DNA of 64,000 nucleotides from Antennarius striatus (Eukaryota > Chordata > Actinopteri > Lophiiformes > Antennariidae), in contig NC_090779.1 of the NCBI RefSeq assembly GCF_040054535.1, forward strand, positions 23,058,501 through 23,122,500, given 5' to 3'. The notes below the pieces were generated by a model. The model was not told the DNA's origin. It did no database searches and saw only the letters and a list, made by a program, of their open reading frames with translations. The first letter of the stretch is position 1, and each line of letters opens with the position of its first letter. Made by a program: the position numbers and the translations under genes. Positions 35,524-43,795 of the stretch are shown in pieces.

Positions 35524-36425
35524 CCGTATATGTATATATGTATATATGTATTAGAGGTAAGATCTTGTGCCCGATCAGCTGGAAGCCCGTTGTAGACTCT
35601 CAGAGCTCATCGGGGTGTGTCGTCCTCTTCCGTCCACAGCCGTTCGTCATCCACGACATGGAGACCCTCCAGCTGGCTGAGCAGACCCTGGTGACCAAGA
35701 TGGTCGGATCAGCGGGAACGCCAAAGGACCGGGAGGCAGAAGTTCGGATTTTCCACTGCTGCCAGTGCACGTCGGTGGAAACCGTCACTGAGCTGACGGA
35801 ATTTGCCAAGTCGGTCCCGGGGTTCTCGAGCCTGGACCTCAACGATCAGGTGACTCTTTTGAAGTACGGCGTGTACGAGGCGCTCTTCGCCCTGCTGGCC
35901 TCCAGCATGAACAAGGACGGCCTTCTGGTAGCGTACGGCTCGGGTTTCATCACCCGGGAGTTCCTCAAGAGCCTGCGGCGGCCGTTTAGCGACATGATGG
36001 AGCCCAAGTTCCAGTTTGCAATGAAGTTCAACGGGCTGGAGCTGGACGACAGCGACCTGGCTCTGTTCGTGGCCGCCATCATCTGCTGCGGAGGTGAGAG
36101 GGCACAAAAATGTCTCAAAAATCTTAATTTTATTGTGAGAGGGCCTTGCACTAATTCTTCTGTGCTTCCTCTGCGGTCAGACCGACCAGGCCTGGTGAAC
36201 GTGGGCCACATCGAGCGAATGCAGGAGAACATCGTCCACGTGCTGCAGCTCCACCTGCTGGCCAACCACCCGGACGACGCCTTCCTGTTTCCCAAGCTGC
36301 TGCAGAAGCTGGCCGACCTCCGTCAGCTGGTGACAGAGCATGCTCAGCTGGTGCAGGAGATCAAAAAGACAGAAGACACCTCCCTCCACCCGCTGCTGCA
36401 GGAGATCTACAGAGACATGTACTGA
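26180..36425 (+). CDS. ppara: Peroxisome proliferator-activated receptor alpha (six coding exons)
   Basis: Ligand-activated nuclear receptor that binds DR1 elements as a heterodimer with RXR and switches on fatty-acid uptake and oxidation genes. Joining 26215-26422, 29251-29414, 30990-31128, 33288-33484, 35640-36093 and 36181-36425 gives 469 codons including stop. The 468-residue protein has the same length as human PPARA. All introns are GT-AG with phases 1,0,1,0,1. The order is an acidic N-terminal A/B region, two zinc fingers (about 100-166) with P-box CEGCKGFFRR, hinge, then the ligand-binding domain. The fatty-acid polar contacts appear as Ser281, Tyr315, His441 and Tyr464, and the AF-2 helix ends [10 protein letters not shown]. 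Start ATG 26215 (MVDMES) matches the human start; in-frame ATGs at 26188 and 26209 are alternatives. The first finger has CADRASG where human has CGDKASG. The aa/ab paralogue was not decided. Confidence 0.97.
26541..26760 (+). mobile_element. Dispersed repeat with (TCAA)n head
   Basis: A (TCAA)n run is followed by TTTGTAGCGCTTAATCACAT, then GGACCCTCCAGAGCAAGCAT, GGGGAAAACTCCCTC and AGGAAGAAACTCCGGGCAG. This matches the layout of a very common fish repeat (TTTATATAGCGCC..AAGCACTTGGCGACAGTGG..AAAAACTCCC..GGAAGAAACC). It is a decayed copy. Confidence 0.65.
28890..29062 (+). mobile_element. tRNA-like SINE (family S2), truncated copy
   Basis: Contains TGTGCAGAGTTTGCATGTTC, TGGGTTCTCTCCGGGTTCTC and CCAAAAACATGCA, and ends within GTGAGTGTGAACATGAGTGG. 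This is the body of the same family seen with its tRNA-like head at 42.37 kb. The 5' head is missing. Confidence 0.75.
29251..29414 (+). CDS. ppara: ppara coding exon 2 (first zinc finger)
   Basis: The acceptor TGTTTTGCAG ends at 29,250. It encodes [13 protein letters not shown] through the first zinc finger [22 protein letters not shown]. The donor GTCAGA follows AAG, phase 0. The exon break inside the P-box (GCK / GFF) is the conserved PPAR boundary. Confidence 0.96.
29415..30989 (+). other. ppara intron with SINE
   Basis: 1.6-kb intron. Apart from the SINE at 30,638-30,868 no element was recognised. Confidence 0.7.
30638..30868 (+). mobile_element. tRNA-derived SINE, copy 2 (longer)
   Basis: Head GGGGATGTGGGTTAGTGGTA, an internal CCCACGGGGGCACAAGCC segment, GGAAGGGCATCCAGTATAAA, AACTTTGCCAAATACG, and a tail CTGTGGTGACTATTAATGGG. 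It shares the order and tail of copy 1 at 17.2 kb but keeps a longer middle. It ends 120 bases before ppara exon 3. Confidence 0.75.
30990..31128 (+). CDS. ppara: ppara coding exon 3 (second zinc finger)
   Basis: The acceptor TTCCTGCAG ends at 30,989. It encodes [20 protein letters not shown] through [20 protein letters not shown] and VGMSHN. The three-residue spacing CERRC in the D-box is the PPAR hallmark. The donor is GTGAGT. Confidence 0.97.
31129..33287 (+). other. ppara intron
   Basis: 2.2 kb with no recognised element. A small inverted repeat AGCGTGT..ACACGCT lies at 31,716-31,745. No alternative exon was evident. Confidence 0.6.
33288..33484 (+). CDS. ppara: ppara coding exon 4 (hinge and start of LBD)
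   Basis: The acceptor TCTCCACAG ends at 33,287. It encodes [15 protein letters not shown], the hinge, and [18 protein letters not shown] plus [10 protein letters not shown]. The donor GTACGT comes directly after CCT, phase 0. The MPxSEK element after the second finger is the PPAR carboxy-terminal extension that reads the 5' flank of DR1 sites. Confidence 0.95.
33741..33862 (-). repeat. Dispersed repeat R1, copy B (core on minus strand)
   Basis: ACTGAAGAAGCCCCTTGGAC through GTCCAGTGGATTGACTTAAA is the reverse complement of the cores at 17.0 and 54.5 kb. It is followed by GGATAACCATGACCTGGATA in the same plus-strand orientation as in copy C. Confidence 0.7.
35407..35545. repeat. Compound (AT)n(GT)n(AT)n microsatellite
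   Basis: About 27 GT units (35,465-35,518) sit between TATA-rich arms. It ends about 95 bases before the acceptor of the largest ppara exon, so length variation here could influence splicing. Confidence 0.95.
35640..36093 (+). CDS. ppara: ppara coding exon 5 (ligand-binding domain)
   Basis: The acceptor CGTCCACAG ends at 35,639. It encodes [20 protein letters not shown] to [10 protein letters not shown], helices 2-8 of the ligand-binding domain, with the [17 protein letters not shown] signature (Ser281) and LLKYGVYEA (Tyr315). The donor is GTGAGA. Confidence 0.97.
36094..36180 (+). other. 87-nt ppara intron, open in frame
   Basis: The last intron is only 87 bases (29 codons) and contains no stop in the coding frame, so the exon 5 and 6 frames read through it without a break. 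Splice sites GTGAGA and CTGCGGTCAG are sound. Retention would insert 29 residues after IICCG in the ligand-binding domain. Confidence 0.85.
36181..36425 (+). CDS. ppara: ppara coding exon 6 (LBD end and AF-2)
   Basis: Encodes [19 protein letters not shown] through [17 protein letters not shown] (His441) to [10 protein letters not shown] and stop TGA at 36,423. One residue is absent just before the last helix compared with the human protein. Confidence 0.97.
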
Positions 36426-39405
36426 TGCCGGAGGAGAGGACCGCCTCTCCAGAAACAATCTCCTTTTTTATTTTTCAGGGACAATAGAAGAATTCTCCAC
36501 AAGCTAGGTTGAACCACTTAAACACCCTCCTTTGAAATAGCAACGAGCACAAAAGGATTATCTTGGTGTTGATACTGTCCACTCCGTTATACATGCAGAA
36601 AAGTCATGTAACCTCCAGTTTTTGAGCTTCGACGAACCCGAAAATGAGGAAAGAAAGTGAAGTTCGCCACCCCAGCAGCAAATTTGAAAGGTTTTCTAAC
36701 TCCTGACAAGAAGCCAGGAGCCACAGCCATGATGGCAAATTAGCTTCTGCTAATACGACTGTCGATGGAGACCGGCGACGGTTGTCTCCGCCCAGAAACA
36801 CGGCTCGGCTCCTGAGCATCGATATGCACTAGAAGTCCTCTAAGCCATACCGCAAAGGACCGACGTCTTCCTCACAAAGACGACGTCGATATCATTCACC
36901 AAACGTAAACAGCAATAGTATTTTTACTCTTCGAAAATCAGGCAAATCAAGACGTGATTGTGCGCCAGAATGCACGTGTGAAGCACAAACACGCCTGTCG
37001 CGTGTTGACGTCTTCAGCCACTCCATCCTGTTTCGAGTCCTGGCGCTCAAGGGCTAAACACCAATGGACGCCGCGTGGCTTTTTTTGTCCAGGCGGACTC
37101 TCTGGAAATGATTTTGTCTCTTGTCTTTTAATCAGTCCATCAGCTGTCTGTGTCGTCCTCCTCCTCCTCCTTCTCCTCGGTCTGCCTGCCTCCTATTGGC
37201 TGCTGATTTGAATGTTGGAGGAGCTTTTATGATGGGGACACGTGGTTTTCGTCGACAAGCTTAGCATGAATTTACCTGAAGTCACAAGTGGAGCTTGTGT
37301 TTCCAACAGCGTCGTATGCATAAAGAGACTTTGTGTACATAATGAACGATCCGACCGCCCCAGAGGTAAACAAGGTACTAATGATGATCAACTTTTGTAT
37401 TCCTCTGTTTGGTAAATACTTTTAAATGCTAGAAAATTTTAAATGTAGTAAAGTACTGTATGTCCTTTTACGCTTAAATCCCACAGATGTGTTATAATTG
37501 AATTGGATAGTATTTTTTTACTAAAGTATATACGTGAGACTAAATCAGATAATTGTTTATTTGAGATGGCGCGATTGAAGAGTACGATGTAAATAGATTT
37601 AAGGTGAACAGGGCGAATGCTAATCTGAGTATTCATAGATCTGGATCCCATCAGGGGACATTCCTTTATGTTGTGGCTTTTTTTAGATTGCGATGCATCG
37701 ATGCTGCGCTACAGCGGCACGACCTGCTGAGCTTCATTTACATGTGAAAAAAGAGTTCACCCGAAAGTTTAAAAAAAATAACAAACAAACATGACTTTTT
37801 TTTTTTTTAGCTCCAGATGTAATCCAAGTTTCCAGAGACCCGGAAATCCCGAATCAATTTGGACGGATAAGTTATGTATACATTTCAAGCTGAGATCTTC
37901 TCAGCTAAAGGCGTTAGCACCTGATGAAGACGCCAAAGCTCCAGCGTTCCATATGCACTTCTAAACCAGATTAACGGTTGCTATCTCGACATACCTCAGT
38001 CCTGACACAGGAAATGAAAGCGCCTCAGATCTGGTTTGCGCTAACGCTGTTAGCTTAGCTACCATATTGCTTCAAAAGGACACTGTTGTCGCCCGTTTCT
38101 GAGGTGAAGATTTTACTCGCCTCACCGCTTAAAGCAGGTTTGAGTACCCAACATCACAATTGATGTTTTGGGTGAACTGTTTCTTTTCGCTCTGAAAACA
38201 CAGCTTTGGCTTATTAAACTTGACCTCCATGACCTTTTTGAGCTCAGCAAAGAACTACATCTGTAATTCTGAACGATGCAGCTCGGGATCACACAATCTC
38301 CTCCTTTTACGCTCAGGTTTCACGTTTAAAGAAGAAAAAGAATATATGCACAGAATGTATCGTCCGAAACAGTTGCCTCCTTCTTGAACAAAACCAACCT
38401 TTGAGTTTTCATTTGTGACGCATCGAACCTCGTTGAAGAAACAGAGGATGCCGTCACCAGTTGCCATCGCACCATGTAATATTAAGGAGAATAAGATGCA
38501 GTAATGAAAATGCAGTATATGTGTCGTGTAATCGTTTGTCTGTCCTCTCTCCTCTCGCTGCTACGTCGAACTAAACTCACCAAACATTTCTTAGGCCACA
38601 AGTAAATAACTGACCTTCAAGCTGCCTCTACTTACCTTCAAGTCGCTGAATGTCAGTCAGGATTCAGTCATTGCAGCTCTGGTCCGTCCCCTCACGGCTT
38701 CCCCGGGACGTCCTGGGGAATGGACCACCAACAATCCGTGCCTTAGCGTGTACCCATGCCATGAAACACTAGAGATCCAGAAAAGAGACTTTTGTGCACA
38801 ATCACACTCCTTTGATAGTCGTCAGAGACACAATAGGACCACAATAGCAGGTCAGAGATGACAACACAACAAGAGGTTCGAAAGATACAACGGCAGAGAC
38901 AGTAGTTCCAAGAGAAGAGGTTGTGTCGATGTGCGGCGTCTGCTTACCTTTAGGACTTCCTGTTTTATGTTGAATTGACAAGGGATGTTTTAACTTGTAT
39001 CAGGGAAATGTAGTCTTCCTTTACTGATCAGCCTCAGGATTTAGACGGATACTCCCTCCACCTCTGTCTGGAGTGACTTTGTAGTGCTTTGCCTTACGAT
39101 CACCAACTACAATATTGATAATAAGACCTTTATTTTCCAGATGTTCCACCAGGGAGCAGCAGTTCATAGGAAGTAGATAGTTGATTTTTTTTTTTTTGTT
39201 TCTTCCTGGATTTAATGGAGTTAGTTTTTGTTTTGTTTTGTTAGCGATGTTCAAGGTGGCGACAGAGAGTTTCCAGATGTGTTGTTAATGTGTACTGTGG
39301 CGTGGTAACAATACTGTAAATGTTTGAATGTATATCTAGTCATTTAAATAATGGAGGAAGTTAATATTGAATGGATTTCAAAATAAAATAATTTTCAAAT
39401 CTGCC
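36426..39405 (+). other. ppara 3' UTR (probable)
   Basis: No other gene is visible for 3 kb after the stop. An AATAAA at 39,382-39,387 is the best candidate cleavage signal. A let-7 seed match TACCTCA (7mer-A1) lies at 37,992-37,998. The exact end is inferred. Confidence 0.6.
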
Positions 39406-39527
39406 AGCTTGTGCATTTTTGATTGTGAATATAAAATGTGGGTCATTCTCCACCACTAGATGTCACACTTGAGCCACCAGCATCTCATTGTTTTTCCAAT
39501 AAAATTGGAAATGGTTCAGTTTTTTGT

Positions 39528-39700
39528 CATTCATCTTCAGTACCTGTTTCTTCCACCATCGAGGGGTTCTCATCGCACTTTGGGTGTGAGGCAGGATACA
39601 CTCCAGATGTGACACCAGTGCACCACAGAGCCACGTGAAGGACAGGGACACGCACACACTCATACTTCCGGACAATTTGCCCATCACCTTTCCTGAAAAA
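39528..39700 (-). mobile_element. SINE family S2, reverse fragment
   Basis: TCATTCATCTTCAGTACCTG through GGTGTGAGGCAGGATACACT and CACCAGTGCACCACAGAG is the reverse complement of the 3' half of the S2 family (compare GGATAGGCTCCAGC..GCGGATGAAGCGG at 42.57 kb). Confidence 0.65.
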
Positions 39701-39796
39701 TCTGAAAAAAAAAAAAAGACTTAGTTGATTATTTTCAGAGGGCATCAGTATTATTAGTATTGTTTCTTTGTAAATTGTGAATTTCAAGTAACGTCA

Positions 39797-40050
39797 TTCA
39801 TTCATTTTCAGTACCGCTGATTCTACTTTCACTGGGTCATGGGGGTTGCTAGAGCCTATCCCAGCAGAGTTATGGGCATTAGGCAGGGGGACACTCCAGA
39901 CACGTTGCCAGCGCATCATGGAGGAGAGACAGCAATACCAGTTTGATGTGTGGAGTGGACAAAACATCTCCCTGTTTTTAGTTTTTGTCTTTTTTTTTTT
40001 TTTGGAGGAGGAAAACTGGAGCACCCAGAGAAAACCTTTTTCCTAATTGT
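39797..40050 (-). mobile_element. SINE family S2, reverse, near full body
   Basis: TTCATTTTCAGTACCGCTGA, then GAGCCTATCCCAGCAG, then GGAGGAGGAAAACTGGAGCA-CCCAGAGAAAACC. This is the reverse complement of the GGTTCTCTCCGGGTACTCC..GGGATAGGCTCC body. Confidence 0.7.
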
Positions 40051-40213
40051 AATCAAATCTTATACCTTGTCATATTTTTAGTGATGGAGGAATGCCATCG
40101 AGATTGGGGGGCGGGGGGAGCGGATAAGGCCTCCAGCAGAAGCAGGTACTGAAGATAATAATAAATGAATATAAAATACATGGATTACATACATATTATA
40201 CATACTTTATATA

Positions 40214-40480
40214 CATCTTCAGTACCTGCTTCTTCCACAGTCACAGGCCTTCCCAGCGGACTTGGGGCGTAAGGCAGGGTACACTCCGGGTGCAATGCTA
40301 GTGCACCGTGGTATAATTATTATATTACGTTACATTATATTACATTCTATTTTTACTAATAATTTTGGCAATTTTGGTGTGAATGATTCACCCAAGCTGC
40401 AGGATTTTGCAGGTGAGGGAAAGCTGGAGAACCTATTCCATTCTTTTGTTTTTTAGGAGAACTGGAGCGCCCAGAGAAAG
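40214..40480 (-). mobile_element. SINE family S2, reverse copy
   Basis: CATCTTCAGTACCTGCTTCT, then GGCGTAAGGCAGGGTACACT, then GGAGAACTGGAGCGCCCAGA. It is arranged like the copy 400 bases upstream, and both are followed by CCTAATTGTAATCAA and a CTTGTCAT..TTTTAGTGATGG-like stretch, suggesting a local duplication. Confidence 0.65.
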
Positions 40481-40539
40481 CCTTTCCTAATTGTAATCAA
40501 TCAATTGTAATCTCCCGCACCCAACATGTCACAAATGAG

Positions 40540-40745
40540 GACGTCCAGCAGAAGATCAACCAAGCCATCGGCCCACTTGATGACCTGCTAAAAGGTGGAG
40601 ACTGAGGCGGTACAGACACATCGCCAGATCTTCAGGCCTTCCTAGGACCATCCTACAAGGAACTGTGCAAGGTGGCAGGAGACGAGGGAGACAAAAGAAA
40701 GGATGGAAGGACAAGATCAGAGAATGGAGTCATGTGATGGTCTAT
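40540..40745 (+). mobile_element. LINE ORF2 C-terminal fragment
   Basis: One frame reads GGDxEAVQTHRQIFRPS-like text, and the better frame near 40,590-40,735 reads RWRLRRYRHIARSSGLPRTI then LQGTVQGGRRRGRQKKGWKD and KIREW. This is the W-R-L-R-x-x-x-H-I..G-R-R-x-G-R-x-x-x-x-W C-terminus of fish non-LTR polymerases. It is a short dead fragment. Confidence 0.7.
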
Positions 40746-40889
40746 CCGGAGGGTCGTTGGGGCACCACAGACGATAGATAGAGAGGTAGATAGATAGAAA
40801 GAATCAAACTTTGTACCTTGTCATGTTTTTGGTGATGGGAGGAATCCCATCGAGATTAAGAGATGAGGGGTGGAGTCTTTTTGACCCCC

Positions 40890-42031
40890 TTAAATTGAAG
40901 GGACTAGAGGTTTGGTGGATTTCTTGCCGGTGATATACTCGTGGGCGTAGTATGTGTTCTTCAACAGGCTTGGAATGAAGAGCTTCTTGCCTGTCTCAAA
41001 TAGCTTAATGTCGCTCTCCAGGTTCCTTGTGGCTTCATTGAATTTTTCCTGGAAGATCTGTTTCGTCTTGTCTCCTAAACACGGGATCTTCTTGGCCTCA
41101 GCTTGCAGCTTCACCCACTTTTTAGACAGTTCTTTTAGAATTTCTTTTTGTCTGCTCTCCGGCAGGTATTGGTCCTCCTTCATTGGCTTTGCCTTCTGCT
41201 GACTCAACTCGTTCTTGAGTTTCTGGAGGTACTGTGGGATTTCTCCATAACCCTTTACCTTTCTGTAATCTTGATCTGTAGCTTCAGATGTCTTCTTTGC
41301 TCCTGCTACCACCTTTTCTCTGTTGTTTTTCACAAAGTCTGCCACAATGTGAAGTCTCACAGGTGCAAGTTCGTTGCGTCTGGGGACAGGTGGTTTCGTC
41401 AAGACGTGGTTACGAGGTTCTGTTGAAGCCGGAATCCTTAGAAGTAGCTTATTCTCTCTTGTGTGTTTCTTGAGGTAGTTGGATGGTAACGGCTTCTCCA
41501 CTGCTATTGGTCCCATCGTCTTAAATCCACTTTTCTTTTGCTCTTCTTGTGAGTGATGGACCTGTCGCGCTTTGGCATGTGGGGGGTGTTTGTTATTGGG
41601 CTTGTCCCCATTCTGGTGAGCAGAGCTTTCTTTGGTTGGGGCGGGGGGACTCTGCTTTTCGTGAGCTCTATTGCGCTTGTTGGTGAGATTCCAGTCCCTC
41701 ATTAATTTGATAACACAAGCGTGTCCTTCACCTGTATCATCGGTGGTGCGCAAATCGCCATAAGCTTTTTTCAAATTCTTCATTTTAATCTTGAGGTGAG
41801 GCGCAGCAGTTTTTTTCTCTTTCTTGACGGTTTCTGAAGACATTAGCACAATTCAGTCCTTACACGACACTGATGAATACATCCATTGTGCACTAAATAT
41901 AACCTACCAACATGAAAGACAGACGTTTTATCATCCTTTGATGTTTCTTTGAACTTTTTTTTGATGTGGGACCATGGCTTTGATGTGGCTGAGACATTTT
42001 TTTCGATAAGTAGATTTAGTAATTCAGTCAT
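40890..42031 (-). CDS. Enkurin-domain protein (enkurin-like), intron model tentative
   Basis: A minus-strand frame of about 317 codons (first ATG at 41,843, stop at 40,890) carries KTMGPIAVEKPLPSNYLKKH and KPPVPRRNELAP, then a C-terminal enkurin domain: GYGEIPQYLQKLKNEL, ESRQKEILKELSKKW, and NLESDIKLFETGKKLFI. The order and spacing match enkurin, a flagellar/ciliary microtubule-inner and TRPC-binding adaptor. A better start may come from a 124-base upstream exon (42,031-41,908, MTELLNLLIEKN..). It ends in donor GTAGGT and joins in phase to acceptor TGTCTTCAG at 41,834 through a 74-base intron, giving 355 residues. Its ATG touches a SINE edge, so the true 5' end is uncertain. Vertebrate enkurin genes are multi-exonic as far as I recall, so the long single exon among repeats suggests a retrocopy kept open. 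Confidence 0.6.
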
Positions 42032-42130
42032 TTTCCGAACTGCTTATTCTGCTTTCGCGGGTCAAGGGGGTTACGGACTTACGGGCATTAGCCAAAGAGA
42101 CACTCCGGACATGCCACCATCGGAGGGGAT
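42024..42130 (-). mobile_element. SINE family S2, reverse fragment
   Basis: TTCAGTCATTTTCCGAACTG, then GCGGGTCAAGGGGGTTACGG and GCCAAAGAGACACTCCGGAC. It abuts and slightly overlaps the putative start of the enkurin-like upstream exon. Confidence 0.6.
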
Positions 42131-42372
42131 TCTGCAATACAGGTCAATACATGAAGGTCCTAGTCCATCTCCCTGTTCCTAAAATCTATTTTCAATAACT
42201 TCTGTGATTCTAAAAGTACCAGACTAGAATGATACTTTTGATGTGAAACGCAATTAATGAATCTTTCCCTGGATCCAATCCAAATTTTTCTTATCTTGCT
42301 GTTATTCAATTACATTTTTACCTAAATCAAAATCAGACATCAGTCTTACAATGGAGCGAGATTTAGAAATTT

Positions 42373-42625
42373 GGGCGGCATGGTGGCACAATGGGCAGCG
42401 CTGTCGCCGCACAGCAAGGCTGTTGCGGGTTTGCGTCCCGCTCTGTGCAGAGTTTGCATGTTCTACCCGTGTCTGCGTGATTTCTCTCTGGGTTCTCCGG
42501 GATCCTCCCAGTATGCGCTTCATGTTAACTCGCATCCGGAGTTTCCCCTGCCTCACGCCCTTAGTCAGCTGGGATAGGCTCCAGCTCCCTGCAACCCGCT
42601 ACAGCGGATGAAGCGGTTAGAAGAT
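42373..42625 (+). mobile_element. tRNA-like SINE (family S2), fullest copy
   Basis: Head GGCGGCATGGTGGCACAATG with A-box-like GGCACAATGGGC and B-box-like GCGGGTTTGCGTCCCGC, then TGTGCAGAGTTTGCATGTTC, CTCTGGGTTCTCCGGGATCC, CAGCTGGGATAGGCTCCAGC and GCGGATGAAGCGGTTAGAAG. The order head, body and tail defines the family that also supplies the fragments at 28.9, 39.5, 39.8, 40.2 and 42.0 kb. Confidence 0.8.
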
Positions 42626-42894
42626 GTATGTGTGTAAATCACATAAAGTATTTAAAAAAGAGAGTATGGCCTCATTGGTTTTAATCAACAAGGCCATACA
42701 ATCAATCTTCCAGAAAGCCACACATGACCAAATATTAAAAACCTTTTCCAGGATCTTAACAGAACAAAGTCAGGAAATAAATAATAACTATTACAGAAAT
42801 AAGGAGCGCTATTTATGAAATAGATAATACTGTATCCGATATTGGAACTGCGCGCCAGACAGACCGACAGACGTAGGCCTGACGTCCCGACCAA

Positions 42895-42933
42895 ACGTCA
42901 TGACGTGGCGGCGGGGCTCTTGTAGTATAAAAG
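42895..42933 (+). promoter_or_regulatory. yars2 core promoter: CRE-like palindrome and TATA
   Basis: A perfect 12-bp palindrome ACGTCATGACGT (42,895-42,906) is followed by TATAAAAG at 42,926-42,933, 66 bases before the chosen yars2 ATG. The start site is expected near 42,955-42,960. This argues against the in-frame ATG at 42,900 being used. Confidence 0.6.
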
Positions 42934-42998
42934 GAGGCGCTAGAGGGCGCTCTGCTCCACCCAGACGAGCTGAAGCCCCGCCTCCTCCCCTCGTCACA

Positions 42999-43795
42999 AT
43001 GTCCAACATGGCGGCGTCCATAGCGAGGAGCTGCGGCTACGCATCGCGGCGTGGATCCCGCGTTGTGTGGCGGCAGCGGGGCTCCAGCGTCGTGTCCCGG
43101 GCTGACCTCCACCGCTCCTCTCCCGCATGTTCCGGACTCCTGTTTTCGCTACACAAACGCGGGATTCTGAAGGAATCTTTCCCGGAAACCGCGGCTCAGG
43201 ACGAGCTGCCCCGGCTGCTCCAGTCCGCTCCTCAGACCGTGTACTGCGGCTTCGACCCCACGGCGGACAGCCTCCATGTGGGGAACCTCCTGGCTCTCAT
43301 CGGCCTGCTGCACTTCCGGAGCGCCGGGCACCACATCCTGGCTGTCGTCGGAGGAGCCACGGCGCAGATCGGAGACCCGAGCGGGAAAACCAGCGAGCGG
43401 GAGCGGCTGTCGGCGGACGCGGTGGCGGCGAACACCCGCAGCATCCGGGAGAGCATCCAGAGGATCGTCACCCACCACGAGCTGCTGCTCCACGACGGCT
43501 CCAAGAAGACGGGCTCCGTGACCGTCCTGAACAACCTGAGCTGGTACAAGGACCGCAACGTGGTGGGCTTCCTGTCGGACGTGGGGAGGCACCTCCGGAT
43601 GGGGACCATGCTGAGCCGCCACAGCGTCCAGTCCCGGCTGAGGAGCCCGGACGGGATGAGCCTCACCGAGTTCACCTACCAGGTGTTCCAGGCCTACGAC
43701 TTCCACCACCTGAACCAGGTGTACGGCTGCAAGATCCAGCTGGGGGGCACCGACCAGATGGGCAACCTGATGACCGGCCACGAGCTGATTCACAA
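42999..43795 (+). CDS. yars2: yars2 exon 1
   Basis: Holds the presequence and most of the Rossmann catalytic domain, ending [15 protein letters not shown] with donor GTACGT. The frame remains open about 40 codons into the intron, which is chance. Confidence 0.95.

Larger units (their letters stand above)
33485..35639 (+). other. ppara intron with R1 repeat and microsatellite
   Basis: 2.2-kb intron carrying dispersed repeat R1 (33,741-33,862) and an (AT)n(GT)n(AT)n microsatellite ending about 90 bases before the next exon. A poly-T run lies at 34,492-34,503. Confidence 0.65.

Noticed and set aside
35415..36425. Single 336-codon frame across ppara exons 5 and 6
   Set aside because: Begins inside a GT microsatellite and reads through the 87-base intron; the correct model uses two exons with good splice sites.
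42900..42998. In-frame upstream ATG for yars2
   Set aside because: Lies upstream of the TATA box and gives a proline/arginine-rich extension not expected for the family; ATG 42,999 or 43,008 is preferred.
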